From: Agromyces cerinus
GTDB taxonomy: Bacteria > Actinomycetota > Actinomycetes > Actinomycetales > Microbacteriaceae
Length of the DNA: 64,000 nucleotides
Assembly (NCBI RefSeq): GCF_016907835.1
Contig: NZ_JAFBCT010000001.1
Location: 2,542,001-2,606,000, forward strand
Direction: 5' to 3'
The position numbers and the translations under genes were made by a program. Below are positions 51,417 through 60,123 of the stretch, in pieces; positions within the stretch are counted from its first letter, which is position 1, and every line of letters begins with the position of its first letter. The notes under the pieces are model-generated. The model was given only the letters and a program-made list of their open reading frames with translations. It was not told the DNA's origin and did no database searches.

Positions 51417-53009
51417 TCAGAGCGCCCCGGTGGCCGCCGTCTCACGCACGCGAGCCGTGCCGTCGAAGACGAGCAGCCGGTCGGCGAGCTTGTCGACGAA
51501 GAACCGGTCGTGGCTGACCACGATCACGGCGCCCGGGAAGTGCGTCAGCGCCCGCTCCATGACCTGCGTCGAGGTGATGTCGAGGTGGTTCGTCGGCTCG
51601 TCGAGCACGATCACCGCCGCCCCCGAGAGCAGGCACTGCGCGATCGCGACACGGGCACGCTGACCGCCCGAGAGCGTGCCGATCTTCTGCTTGAGGTCGG
51701 CCTCCGAGAACTGCAGCATCGCGAGGAACCGGCCGACGCTCTTCTTCGTCGCGGTGAACGCGAGCGAGTCGGGGTAGGCGTTCACTGCATGGCCGACGGT
51801 GTCTTCGAGGTCGAGCTCGGCGTAGACCCGGTTGTACGAGACGTACCTGGCGCCCTTGGCCCAGCGCACCGTGCCGAAGTCGGCCTCGGTCTCGCCGGTC
51901 AGCACGTCGAGCAGCGTCGACTTGCCCGAGCCGTTCGAGCCGAGCACCGCGACGCGGTCGCCACGGCGCAGGTCGAACGAGAGGCCCTCGAACAGCGGCG
52001 CTCCGCCGAAGCTCTTCGTCAGCCCCGTCACGGTGAGCAGGTCGTTCGAGACCCGCAGCCCCTCGTAGATTCCCGTGATGATCTGGTCGATCGGGCGCGG
52101 CGCCTGCCGCTTCTTGATGTCGGCGAGACGGCGCGCGACCGCGTTCGACGGGTTGCGGGCGGCCTCGCGGCGCGCAGCCGACGCGGCCTGCTCGTAGGCG
52201 AGCAGTTCCTCTTCGTGCGCGAACTGCTTCTCGAGCATCTTGAGTCGCGACTGCTTCGCGTGCACGTACGCCGAGTAGTCGCCCTCGTACTCCTGCAGGC
52301 GGTAGTTCTCGAGCTCGATGATGCGCGTGACCACCCCGTCGAGGAACTGCCGGTCGTGCGAGACGACGAGCACCGCGCCCGCGAAGCCCGAGAGCCAGTT
52401 CTCGATCCACTTCACGCCGTCGAGGTCGAGGAAGTTCGTCGGCTCGTCGAGCAGCAGCACGTCGGGCGACTGCACGAGGATCTGCGCGAGCGCAGCGCGG
52501 TTGCGCCATCCGCCCGACAGGCGCCCGACCGCAAGGCTCCGCCGCTCCTCGTCGAAGCCGAGGCGGGTGAGCACCGTGTCGATCGTGGTCTCGTAGGTCC
52601 AGCCGCCGATGTGGTCCATGCGCTCGAAGAGCTCGCCCTGCTCGGTCAGGAGGCGCGTCATCGCGTCATCCGCCATCGGCTCGGCGAGGGCCATGCCGAT
52701 CTCGTCGAGGCGCGCCTGCGTCTCGTGCACCTGCGCGAAGTGGCCGCTCAGGATCTGCTGGATGCTCTGCTCGCCGTCGAGCTCAGAGAACTGCGAGAAG
52801 TACCCGATCGTGGTGCCGAGCGTGACGTCACGGGTGCCGCCGCTCGGCTCGCGCCGCCCGAGCACGACCTCGAGCAGGCTCGTCTTGCCGGTGCCGTTCT
52901 TGCCGATGAGGCCGACCCGGTCGCCCTGCTTCAGCTTCAGGAACGCCTCCTTCAGCACCGGGCGTCCGTCGAACTCGATGCTGACGTCGTTCAGGCGGAT
53001 CAGGCTCAC
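51417..53009 (-). CDS. ABC-F family ATP-binding protein
   Basis: A 530-residue soluble protein with two ABC modules and no membrane part: Walker A GKNGTGKT and GSNGSGKS, signatures LSGGW and LSGGQ, and two DEPTN Walker B motifs. The linker between (residues about 240-320) is helical, Lys/Arg/Ala-rich, as expected for ABC-F proteins that bind the ribosome. It may relieve stalled ribosomes or give antibiotic resistance. AAGGA upstream supports GTG 53009; the open frame extends further without support. Confidence 0.93.
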   Translation of the reverse strand: MSLIRLNDVSIEFDGRPVLKEAFLKLKQGDRVGLIGKNGTGKTSLLEVVLGRREPSGGTRDVTLGTTIGYFSQFSELDGEQSIQQILSGHFAQVHETQARLDEIGMALAEPMADDAMTRLLTEQGELFERMDHIGGWTYETTIDTVLTRLGFDEERRSLAVGRLSGGWRNRAALAQILVQSPDVLLLDEPTNFLDLDGVKWIENWLSGFAGAVLVVSHDRQFLDGVVTRIIELENYRLQEYEGDYSAYVHAKQSRLKMLEKQFAHEEELLAYEQAASAARREAARNPSNAVARRLADIKKRQAPRPIDQIITGIYEGLRVSNDLLTVTGLTKSFGGAPLFEGLSFDLRRGDRVAVLGSNGSGKSTLLDVLTGETEADFGTVRWAKGARYVSYNRVYAELDLEDTVGHAVNAYPDSLAFTATKKSVGRFLAMLQFSEADLKQKIGTLSGGQRARVAIAQCLLSGAAVIVLDEPTNHLDITSTQVMERALTHFPGAVIVVSHDRFFVDKLADRLLVFDGTARVRETAATGAL

Positions 53010-53122
53010 GGGTGTCCTTGCGGTGAAGAGTGGAGAGTTCGGCGAGACGGATGCCTCGAGCCGCGCGCCCACTCTACCGACGCCGCCTGCGCGGCAACCC
53101 AGCCGCATGCGACGATCGGTGC

Positions 53123-53464
53123 ATGGCGTATCGGGAACCCAACGACCTCGGCAGCATCGCCCTCTCGGACGAGGGCCTCGCCGTCACCACGAGCGGCTCG
53201 CCCGAGGTGCTGGTGCCGTGGGACGAGATCGACTCGGTCGCAGTGGACGTGACGGAGATCATGGGCGAGGTGCACCGCGCCGTCGTGTTCGACCACGTCT
53301 CGGGCGAGTTCTTCGAGATCTCGGACCGGGCCGACGGGTGGGAGGAGGCGATCGAACACCTCGGCGACCACATGGCCCTGCTCGTCGACGCGCCGCTCGA
53401 GGTCTGCCGCGAGGCCCGCCCCGACGCCGAGCCGATCGAACTCGCCCGCCGCCGGGAGGGCTGA
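53123..53464 (+). CDS. hypothetical protein, PH-like
   Basis: A 113-residue soluble acidic protein with beta strands (GSPEVLVPWDEIDSVAVDVTE, AVVFDHVSGEFFEISD) and a helix (WEEAIEHLGDHMALLVDA). It resembles small PH-like domain proteins, without a clear family. GACGAT ends 6 nt before ATG 53123, so it may be leaderless. Confidence 0.6.
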   Translation: MAYREPNDLGSIALSDEGLAVTTSGSPEVLVPWDEIDSVAVDVTEIMGEVHRAVVFDHVSGEFFEISDRADGWEEAIEHLGDHMALLVDAPLEVCREARPDAEPIELARRREG

Positions 53465-53612
53465 GGCCGGGCCCGCAGCTGCGCGTGACGGCGAGGCGCT
53501 CACCGCCGAGACCGGCTCCACCGATGCCACCGGAGCGACCGGGATCATTCCGAGGGCTGGTGCGCCGTCCGCACGAGGAGCAGACTCGCAGGCGAGACCG
53601 CCGGGAGGAACC

Positions 53613-54866
53613 ATGGGCGACGTGCAACCACCGCCACCTGCACCCGACGAACGATTCGCGCCCGTCTTCGGCGCCGCGGCGTTCGAGAGCGAATCCCCGG
53701 GCGCCATCAGCAGCCGGGCCGGCCACTTCCTCGCGATGGGCACCGCGGCCTTCGGGTCGCGGGAGCAGACCGCCGATGTGCGCGATGACGCCGAGGCGCT
53801 CGGCGTACCGTTCGTCGCACCCGCGACCGAAGACGATCTGCTCTGGAGCGAGCAGTCGAACCTCGACACGCTCACTCGCCTCGCACTGCAGGACCACGGG
53901 GCATCCGACGCCCGCGACTGGAGCGGCGGGTCGCCGCCTCGCCCCGACGACGAACTCGCGCTCTGGCAGAACGTCGAGCTCACGCACTCGGTGCCGTCGC
54001 TGCTGGCCCTGCTGAACCACTCGCGGGGCAGCGAGCACGAACTCCAGCGCGTCGCCGCCGCGACCGCGCTCCGCACCTTCAGCAGCGGTGCGCTGGCTGC
54101 GGCCGACGAGGTGCTCGCCGCCGCGACCGCCTCGACCGACGAGCACGTGGCCGCGATCGCGAACACCGCGTTGCGCCGAAGCGACGGCGGCGGTTCGGAA
54201 CCGGCGAGGCCGACGCGCTCTCCGACGGGCGGCGGCGCCCCCACGACCTTCGCCCACGCAGAGGTCAGCCTCGCCATCCACGGCACGTGGGCCCAGGTCA
54301 CCGCAGACCCCTGGTACGCGCCGGGCGAGCCACTGCACAGCCACATCCAGGTCGCCTCGACCCCGAACCTCTACGACGAGGACACCTACTACACGTGGAG
54401 CGGCGAGTACACGCAGGCCGCCCGAGATGCCGGCTCGGCCGAGCTGCCGATCTGGAGGGACGCGCTCGCCCTGCCCCCGTTCGACACCGTCTTCGCCCAC
54501 AGCCACGGCGGCAACGTCGCACTGACTGCGGCGGCCGACGGCGAGCGCATCCGCATGCTCGTGCTCATGCACACCCCTGCCCTCCCGCGGTCGGATGAGC
54601 AGTGGGCTGCGATCCGGGCGCGCGTGGGGCGCACCGTCGTGATGCGCACCCGGCTCGACCACGTCGTGCTCGCCGACGGACTCGTCAACGGGAGTTCGCA
54701 GCGATTCGACCAGAACCTGCTGCCGCACCACCCGGTCGTGCTGCACTGGGCCAACGCGGATGCGTGGTTCTCGCACACGTTCTTCACCGAGGTCGGCAAG
54801 TGGCTGCAGTACGACCTCGCGGGCACGGTCCGCAGGCAGCACCGCTACGCCGAACAACTCGTGTAG
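53613..54866 (+). CDS. alpha/beta-hydrolase-fold protein with helical N-terminal extension
   Basis: A 417-residue protein. The C-terminal 200 residues form an alpha/beta hydrolase: oxyanion segment LAIHGTWAQV, nucleophile elbow FAHSHGGNVAL (serine in GxSxG-like AHSHGG), and a histidine in HHPVVLHW or later. The N-terminal part (residues about 80-190) is alanine-rich and helical, HEAT-like. GGAGGAACC precedes the ATG. Substrate unknown; the two-part layout is uncommon. Confidence 0.7.
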   Translation: MGDVQPPPPAPDERFAPVFGAAAFESESPGAISSRAGHFLAMGTAAFGSREQTADVRDDAEALGVPFVAPATEDDLLWSEQSNLDTLTRLALQDHGASDARDWSGGSPPRPDDELALWQNVELTHSVPSLLALLNHSRGSEHELQRVAAATALRTFSSGALAAADEVLAAATASTDEHVAAIANTALRRSDGGGSEPARPTRSPTGGGAPTTFAHAEVSLAIHGTWAQVTADPWYAPGEPLHSHIQVASTPNLYDEDTYYTWSGEYTQAARDAGSAELPIWRDALALPPFDTVFAHSHGGNVALTAAADGERIRMLVLMHTPALPRSDEQWAAIRARVGRTVVMRTRLDHVVLADGLVNGSSQRFDQNLLPHHPVVLHWANADAWFSHTFFTEVGKWLQYDLAGTVRRQHRYAEQLV

Positions 54867-54932
54867 CCGGCGTCGAACAGCCGCCGAGCCCAGGGTCGGA
54901 AGGTTCTCGGCGCCCGCCGCGTTGGTCACTGC

Positions 54933-55967
54933 ATGAGAGCGATCGCGTACGCCAAGACCGGGGACTCGTCAGGGCTGCACCTCGTCGAGCGGGAGACGCC
55001 CGAACCGGGCGCCGGAGAGGTGCGCGTGCGCATCGCCGTGTCGGGCGTCAACCCGACCGACTGGAAGGCGAGGGCCGGTTCACGTCCGGGCGGGGCGGCG
55101 CCGTTCGCGGAGGTCGTGCCGAACCAGGACGGCGCCGGCGTGGTCGACGCCGTCGGCCCCGGCGTGACCGGGTTCGCGGTCGGCGACCGGGTCTGGGCCT
55201 ACCTCGCCGCGCACGAACGACCGTCCGGCACCGCGCAGGAGTTCGCGGTGCTCTCTGCCGAGCACGTGGTGCCCCTGCCGGATGCCGCGAGCTTCGACCT
55301 CGGCGCCTCCCTCGGCGTGCCCGCCATGACCGCGCACCGCGCGCTCACCGTCTCCGAGGCGGGTCCGTCCCGACTCGGCCCCGGCGCGCTCGACGGCCGC
55401 ACGGTGCTCGTCGCCGGTGGCGCCGGCGCCGTCGGGCACGCGGCCATCCAGCTCGCCCGCTGGTCGGGAGCCACGGTCATCACGACGGTGAGCTCGCCCG
55501 AGAAGGCCGCGCTCGCGACCGCGGCCGGAGCCCACCACGTCGTGAACTATCGCGCCGACGACGCCGCGGCCGCGATCCGCGCCATCGCCCCGCACGGCGT
55601 CGACCAGGTCGTCGAGGTCTCGCCCGCCCGCAATGCCGGGCTCAACGCGAGCGTCGTCGCGAATCACGGGTCGATCGCCGTGTACGCGACGGACGGCGGC
55701 GCCGAGATGATCCTCGACGTGCGCCGGCACTTCGCGCTCAACGTGCGCTACCAGTTCCTGCTGCTCTACACCGTCGGCCAGGACGCCCTCTCGGCTGCCG
55801 CCGAGGACATCGGCCGTGCACTCGCCGACGGAGCCCTGCCCGTCGGCGAGGACGCGGGCCTGCCGATCACCCGCTTCCCGCTCGAGCGCACGGCCGCGGC
55901 GCACGACGCCGTCGAGGCGGGCACCGTCGGCAAGGTGCTCATCGACGTCGACCCCGACCTCGCCTGA
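54933..55967 (+). CDS. zinc-free NADPH:quinone oxidoreductase (MDR family)
   Basis: A 344-residue MDR enzyme of the quinone-oxidoreductase type. NPTDWKARAG and QDGAGVVDAVGPGVTGF mark the catalytic half; VLVAGGAGAVGHAAIQLARWSGA is the NADPH motif. It reduces quinones or enones using NADPH. No Shine-Dalgarno is visible before the ATG. It is convergent with the LysE gene. Confidence 0.9.
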   Translation: MRAIAYAKTGDSSGLHLVERETPEPGAGEVRVRIAVSGVNPTDWKARAGSRPGGAAPFAEVVPNQDGAGVVDAVGPGVTGFAVGDRVWAYLAAHERPSGTAQEFAVLSAEHVVPLPDAASFDLGASLGVPAMTAHRALTVSEAGPSRLGPGALDGRTVLVAGGAGAVGHAAIQLARWSGATVITTVSSPEKAALATAAGAHHVVNYRADDAAAAIRAIAPHGVDQVVEVSPARNAGLNASVVANHGSIAVYATDGGAEMILDVRRHFALNVRYQFLLLYTVGQDALSAAAEDIGRALADGALPVGEDAGLPITRFPLERTAAAHDAVEAGTVGKVLIDVDPDLA

Positions 55968-55989
55968 TCCCTCCCCGGGCGAGCGACGC

Positions 55990-56625
55990 TCAGCCGAGCA
56001 GGTGCGACAGCTGCTCGACGACGAGCACCACGGCGAGCACGACCATCGCGGCGCCCGAGATGCGGGAGACGAGACGCATGGCCGACGGCCGAGCACGCAG
56101 CACCGTGCGGGCGCCCATGCCGACGACGAAGTAGACGAGTGCGCAACTGCCGACGAAGATGAGGCCGAGCACGGCCAGCTGCACCGGGATCGGCCAGGCG
56201 CCCGCGGCATCCGTGAACTGCGGCAGCAGCACGACGAGCACGAGCAGGCCCTTCGGGTTCAGGCCGCTGACGCCGGCGCCCTGCACGAGGCGCAGCCACG
56301 GCCGCGTCTCGGCTCCCCCGCCGGGCCCTGCGCCCGCGACCAGCCCGGGCGGCTCGATGAGCACGCGCATGCCGAGGTACACCAGGTACGCCGCAGCGGC
56401 GAACGTGAGTCCGCTCAGCACCCACGGCATCGCCGCCACGGCGGCGCCGACGCCCACCGCGACCGCGGCCACGGCGGCGAGGTAGCCGATGAGGATTCCG
56501 GAGAGGGCGGGCAGGATGCTGCGGTCGCGTAGCCCGGAGGCGATGATGTACGCCCAGTCGGGGCCCGGCACGAGCACCATGAAGGTCATCATCGCCCAGC
56601 AGGCGAGCAGCAGTTGGGTGTTCAC
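55990..56625 (-). CDS. LysE family amino acid exporter
   Basis: A 211-residue inner-membrane exporter with six helices and the LysE motif VPGPDWAYIIASGLRDRS near residue 19 plus GVSGLNPKGLLVLVVLLPQF. Members export basic amino acids, threonine or homoserine. GGGAGG five nt before GTG 56625 fixes the start. It is divergent from an Lrp gene, the classical LysE/Lrp-type control pair, so it is probably induced by amino acid excess. Confidence 0.9.
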   Translation of the reverse strand: MNTQLLLACWAMMTFMVLVPGPDWAYIIASGLRDRSILPALSGILIGYLAAVAAVAVGVGAAVAAMPWVLSGLTFAAAAYLVYLGMRVLIEPPGLVAGAGPGGGAETRPWLRLVQGAGVSGLNPKGLLVLVVLLPQFTDAAGAWPIPVQLAVLGLIFVGSCALVYFVVGMGARTVLRARPSAMRLVSRISGAAMVVLAVVLVVEQLSHLLG

Positions 56626-56729
56626 GGTGGCCTCCCCCCTCGGCGGATACGACGAATGTAGGCGGGGTGCGCGAGCAGCCGCTGGCGTATTCACCCCGGA
56701 ACCCGCCGCTCCGTGGAAGAATTCACCTC

Positions 56730-57182
56730 ATGGACGCCATCGACCGGAAGATACTTGCCGAACTGCAGCAGGACGGCCGACTGAGCCTCACCGACCTCGC
56801 GGCTCGCGTGCAGCTGAGCATGTCGCCGACCCACCGCCGACTCCATGCGCTCGAGGCATCCGGAGCCATCTCGGGCTATCGCGCCGTCATCGACCCAGAG
56901 GTGGTCGGGCTCGGCTTCGGCGCGCTCGTCTTCGTGACGATGGACCAGGCGAACCGCACGACCATCCCCGCCTTCGACGCGGCCGTCGCCGAGATCCCCG
57001 AGGTGATCCAGGCGCTACGCCTCTTCGGCGACCCCGACTACCTGCTGCGCGTCGCCGTACGCGACCTGCCCGCGTATCAACGGCTGTGGGACGAGCGGCT
57101 CTCGGCGCTGCCCGGCGTTCGCCGAGTCGCGTCCACCATCGTCATGAAGACGATCGTCGACGATCGGCCGCTGCCGATCTGA
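56730..57182 (+). CDS. Lrp/AsnC family transcriptional regulator
   Basis: A 150-residue feast/famine regulator: winged helix-turn-helix (residues 3-60, MDAIDRKILAELQQDGRLSL and LAARVQLSMSPTHRRLHALE) plus a RAM amino-acid-binding domain (about 70-145). Divergent from the LysE exporter with a 104-bp gap, so it likely activates export when an amino acid accumulates. Confidence 0.92.
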   Translation: MDAIDRKILAELQQDGRLSLTDLAARVQLSMSPTHRRLHALEASGAISGYRAVIDPEVVGLGFGALVFVTMDQANRTTIPAFDAAVAEIPEVIQALRLFGDPDYLLRVAVRDLPAYQRLWDERLSALPGVRRVASTIVMKTIVDDRPLPI

Positions 57183-57271
57183 GGGGCTGCCGCTGCCGCT
57201 GACCCTCGACGCCGTCGGCCGGCCGGCGTACCGTGGCCGTCGAAGCGACAGCCCGAACGAGGAGGTTCCCG

Positions 57272-57739
57272 ATGGCCGAGCTCTCACCGATCCAGCCGTG
57301 CCTGTGGTTCGACGACCAGGCGCGCGAGGCGATGACGTACTACGTCGACGTCTTCCCGAACTCGCGCATCCGGCACATCGACGAGTACCCCGACGAGTCG
57401 CTCGACGAGCACTTCACGGGCATGTCGGGCAAGGTGCTGAACGGCCAGTTCACCCTGAACGGCGTGGACTTCGTCTGCCTCGACGGCGGGCCGCTCTTCA
57501 CCTTCAACGAGTCGATCTCCTTCGTCGTCGAGTGCGCCGACCAGACGGAGATCGACGAGTACTGGTCGAAGCTCTCGCACGTGCCCGAATCGGAGCAGTG
57601 CGGCTGGTGCAAGGACCGCTTCGGCGTCAGCTGGCAGATCATCCCGGCGAACATGGGTGAGCTGACCCGGCGGCCGGAGCAGATCAGGGTGATGATGGGC
57701 CAGAAGAAGGTCGTGATCGCCGAACTCGAGAACGCCTGA
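57272..57739 (+). CDS. VOC family protein (PhnB-like)
   Basis: A 155-residue vicinal-oxygen-chelate protein of the 3-demethylubiquinone methyltransferase-like (PhnB) type: QPCLWFDDQAREAMTYYVDVFPNSRI and QCGWCKDRFGVSWQIIP are the hallmark segments. The true substrate of this group is unknown. AGGAGG lies 7 nt before ATG 57272. Confidence 0.9.
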   Translation: MAELSPIQPCLWFDDQAREAMTYYVDVFPNSRIRHIDEYPDESLDEHFTGMSGKVLNGQFTLNGVDFVCLDGGPLFTFNESISFVVECADQTEIDEYWSKLSHVPESEQCGWCKDRFGVSWQIIPANMGELTRRPEQIRVMMGQKKVVIAELENA

Positions 57740-57763
57740 GACGACGGATGCCTCGGCTCTCGG

Positions 57764-58216
57764 TCATCGGTCGGGCGCACCCTCGCCAGACCCGGTGACG
57801 TCGCTCGACCCGTCGGCCTCGGCCGACCGCGTCAGCACGATCGCCGCGGGAAACCGCCCGACGACGGCGCGGAACGCCGGCTTCGACAACGCCGCTGCCT
57901 CCGCGGGCTCGATCAGTCGAGGAGCGGTCGCCCGATGGTCGCGACCTTTCCACGTGATCGTCGCTTCGCCCGCGGCGAGCACGTTGCGAGCCCAGTTCGT
58001 CTTCGACCCCCACGGCAGGCCGATGAGGAACACGTCGCGCGACGTCGTCGGCACGAGGGCGATCGGCGTCGCGTAGGCGTTTTCGCTGCGACGGCCCCGG
58101 TGGTGGATCATGCCCCAGAGCGGCACCCACCGGCGCCCGGCCAGCGCTCGCGCGAGCGGTTCGCTCGCGCGCACCGCCCACCGTGGCGGCCCCTGGGCTC
58201 GACGGGAATCAGCCAT
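57764..58216 (-). CDS. deazaflavin-dependent nitroreductase family protein
   Basis: A 150-residue split-barrel protein of the DDN/F420 family: MIHHRGRRSENAYATPIALVP and FLIGLPWGSKTNWARNVLAAGEATI. It is the second such gene in the window (the other is at 37713). It probably uses F420 or a related flavin; the reaction is unknown. Convergent with the VOC gene. Confidence 0.8.
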   Translation of the reverse strand: MADSRRAQGPPRWAVRASEPLARALAGRRWVPLWGMIHHRGRRSENAYATPIALVPTTSRDVFLIGLPWGSKTNWARNVLAAGEATITWKGRDHRATAPRLIEPAEAAALSKPAFRAVVGRFPAAIVLTRSAEADGSSDVTGSGEGAPDR

Positions 58217-58320
58217 GACTCCAGCATCCGCCCAATCCCATGGCTCCGCATCCAGAGTCCGGCCTTGCGACGACGGCCGTGCCGCTGCCAGCATGGCAGG
58301 CACCCGACGACTGGAGCCCG

Positions 58321-58830
58321 ATGTCCGAGACCCTCGATCGACAGCCTGGAGCCGAGCTGTCCACCCTTCCCGGCGCTGCGATCCTCCGACGCACCCGCAG
58401 CCTGCTGTACTGCGCGCTCGGAACCGGCTTCGTCTACAGCGTGCTCAGCGTCGCGTCGAAGGGCGGATGCTCCGGCGGCGTGACCGGCGACGGCGGATTC
58501 ATCGACGCCGACGGCCGACCCACCGAGGTCGCTCCGTATTGCGTCGACGTGACGATGCGGCCGAGCACCATCGTCTACCTCGCGATCGCCATCATCGTGC
58601 TCGTCGCGATCACTCGAGTGCTGCGGAGGGCCGACAGCGAGGCCGCCGCATTCCGGATGCTGGACCGTGCCGCGATCCTGCTCGTCGCCGTCACAGCGAT
58701 CTGGCTCGTGATCACCCACGTCTCGTTCTGGATGATCCCGATCGACCAGTGGGACGGCGGGTCGTACTTCCCGCTCCCGTTCACGTTCGGCGCCGTCGAC
58801 GTCGAGATCTCGCCCATTCGACTGGGCTGA
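58321..58830 (+). CDS. membrane protein, unknown function
   Basis: A 169-residue protein with three or four hydrophobic segments (about residues 30-48, 82-100, 115-140) and two cysteines in the outer loop (KGGCSGG, PYCVDV) that could form a disulfide. GGAG four nt before ATG 58321 supports the start; the frame is open 81 nt further. No family recognised. Confidence 0.65.
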   Translation: MSETLDRQPGAELSTLPGAAILRRTRSLLYCALGTGFVYSVLSVASKGGCSGGVTGDGGFIDADGRPTEVAPYCVDVTMRPSTIVYLAIAIIVLVAITRVLRRADSEAAAFRMLDRAAILLVAVTAIWLVITHVSFWMIPIDQWDGGSYFPLPFTFGAVDVEISPIRLG

Positions 58831-58842
58831 CCACCGAGCTCG

Positions 58843-59964
58843 TCAGGAGGCGAGCGGCCGTCGCTCGCGCTCGGTGTCGAAGAGCCATGCGTCGACGTCG
58901 TTGAGCGCGAGCCGCAGCGCACCGAGCACGCTGACGTCGGCGCCGAGCGTCGAGGCCACGATCTCGACCGGGAAGAGGCACGCGGCGTCGAGACGCGCCT
59001 GGAGCGGTTCGATGAGACGATCGCCGACCCCCGCGAGCTCGCCCGCGATGATGAGTCGCGGGGTGTCGAGCACCGTCACGAGGGTGATGAGGCCGAGCGC
59101 GAAGTGCTCGATGAACTCGGCGAGCGCGGCGCTGCCGCGCTCGTCGTCTCCCCCGTCGAGCACGCCCCCGGCGCTCGTGAACTCGGTCAGCGCTGCCGCG
59201 GCTCGCGGCCAGCCGAGCTCCGGGAGTCCGCCGATCTCGCCGGAGGCGCCGTGGCGTCCGAGGTAGGGCTTGCCGTCGATCGTGATCGCCGCGGCCATCG
59301 TCGTGCCCGCGAGCACCGTGACCGACGCGTCGAGGTCGGTGCCCGCCCCGAGCCAGTGCTCGGCGAGGGCCGCGCATCGGGCGTCGTTGCCGACTGCGAC
59401 AGCAGCGTGCGGAGACATCCGCTCGAATGCGCCGGCGATGTCGGTGCCCGCCCAGTCGGCCAGGCGGGAACTCCGCACGACGGTGCCGTTCGCGTCGACG
59501 ATGCCCGTCGTCGAGACGGCGATCGCCCAGACCTCGGCCGGCGTGCGCCCGTGCTCCGCGAGCAGCGCCGAGACCGCGTTCGTCATCGCCGCGAGCCGGT
59601 CGGCGGCGGACAGGTCGGCGTCGATGGCCTGCCCGCTGCGAGCGAGCACCACCCCGTCGAGGTCGGCGAGCATCAACCGCAGCTCGTGCACGCCGAGTTC
59701 GCAGGCGACGACGAGTCCGGCATCCGCCCGGAACGCGAATCGCTTGGCCGGTCGACCGACGGGCCGATTGGAGACCGCCTCGGGCGCGATCGCGACCACG
59801 AGACCGTCGGCGATCAGCTCGGCGACGGCGTCTTCGATCGTCGGCCGTGACAGGCGCGTCGACTCACTGAGCTCCGTGAAGCTCATCGATTCCGCTCCGC
59901 GAAGTCGGCGGAGCACCGCCACACCGTTCTGGCGCTTCACGAGCGGGCTGCTCCCAGCAATCAT
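58843..59964 (-). CDS. ROK family transcriptional regulator without the zinc motif
   Basis: A 373-residue ROK repressor: winged helix (about residues 20-75, FTELSESTRLSRPTIEDAVAELIADGLVV) and a ROK domain from about 85. The zinc-binding CxCGxxGCxE motif of classical ROK repressors is absent; the region reads ASGEIGGLPELGW. It is divergent from the giant secreted protein gene, with a palindrome between, so it probably represses it in response to a sugar. Confidence 0.88.
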   Translation of the reverse strand: MIAGSSPLVKRQNGVAVLRRLRGAESMSFTELSESTRLSRPTIEDAVAELIADGLVVAIAPEAVSNRPVGRPAKRFAFRADAGLVVACELGVHELRLMLADLDGVVLARSGQAIDADLSAADRLAAMTNAVSALLAEHGRTPAEVWAIAVSTTGIVDANGTVVRSSRLADWAGTDIAGAFERMSPHAAVAVGNDARCAALAEHWLGAGTDLDASVTVLAGTTMAAAITIDGKPYLGRHGASGEIGGLPELGWPRAAAALTEFTSAGGVLDGGDDERGSAALAEFIEHFALGLITLVTVLDTPRLIIAGELAGVGDRLIEPLQARLDAACLFPVEIVASTLGADVSVLGALRLALNDVDAWLFDTERERRPLAS

Positions 59965-60010
59965 CGGTCTTCCTCGTCCGTCGGGGATTGACAGGCATCT
60001 ACTGAGCTGC

Positions 60011-60050
60011 TTGACTCCCACCGTAATTATTAATACTAACTGAATAATTA
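60011..60050. promoter_or_regulatory. promoter and palindromic ROK operator
   Basis: TTGACT (60011-60016) with TACTAA 17 bp later is a candidate promoter for the plus-strand gene. TAATTATT (60024-60031) and AATAATTA (60043-60050) form a perfect 8-bp inverted repeat overlapping it. Confidence 0.6.
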
Positions 60051-60123
60051 ATCTGGGAGACGGCGGACGCAGTCGCGGCACGCCGGCAGTTCACTTGTCC
60101 AAGTATCTTCCTCGGGAGTTTCA

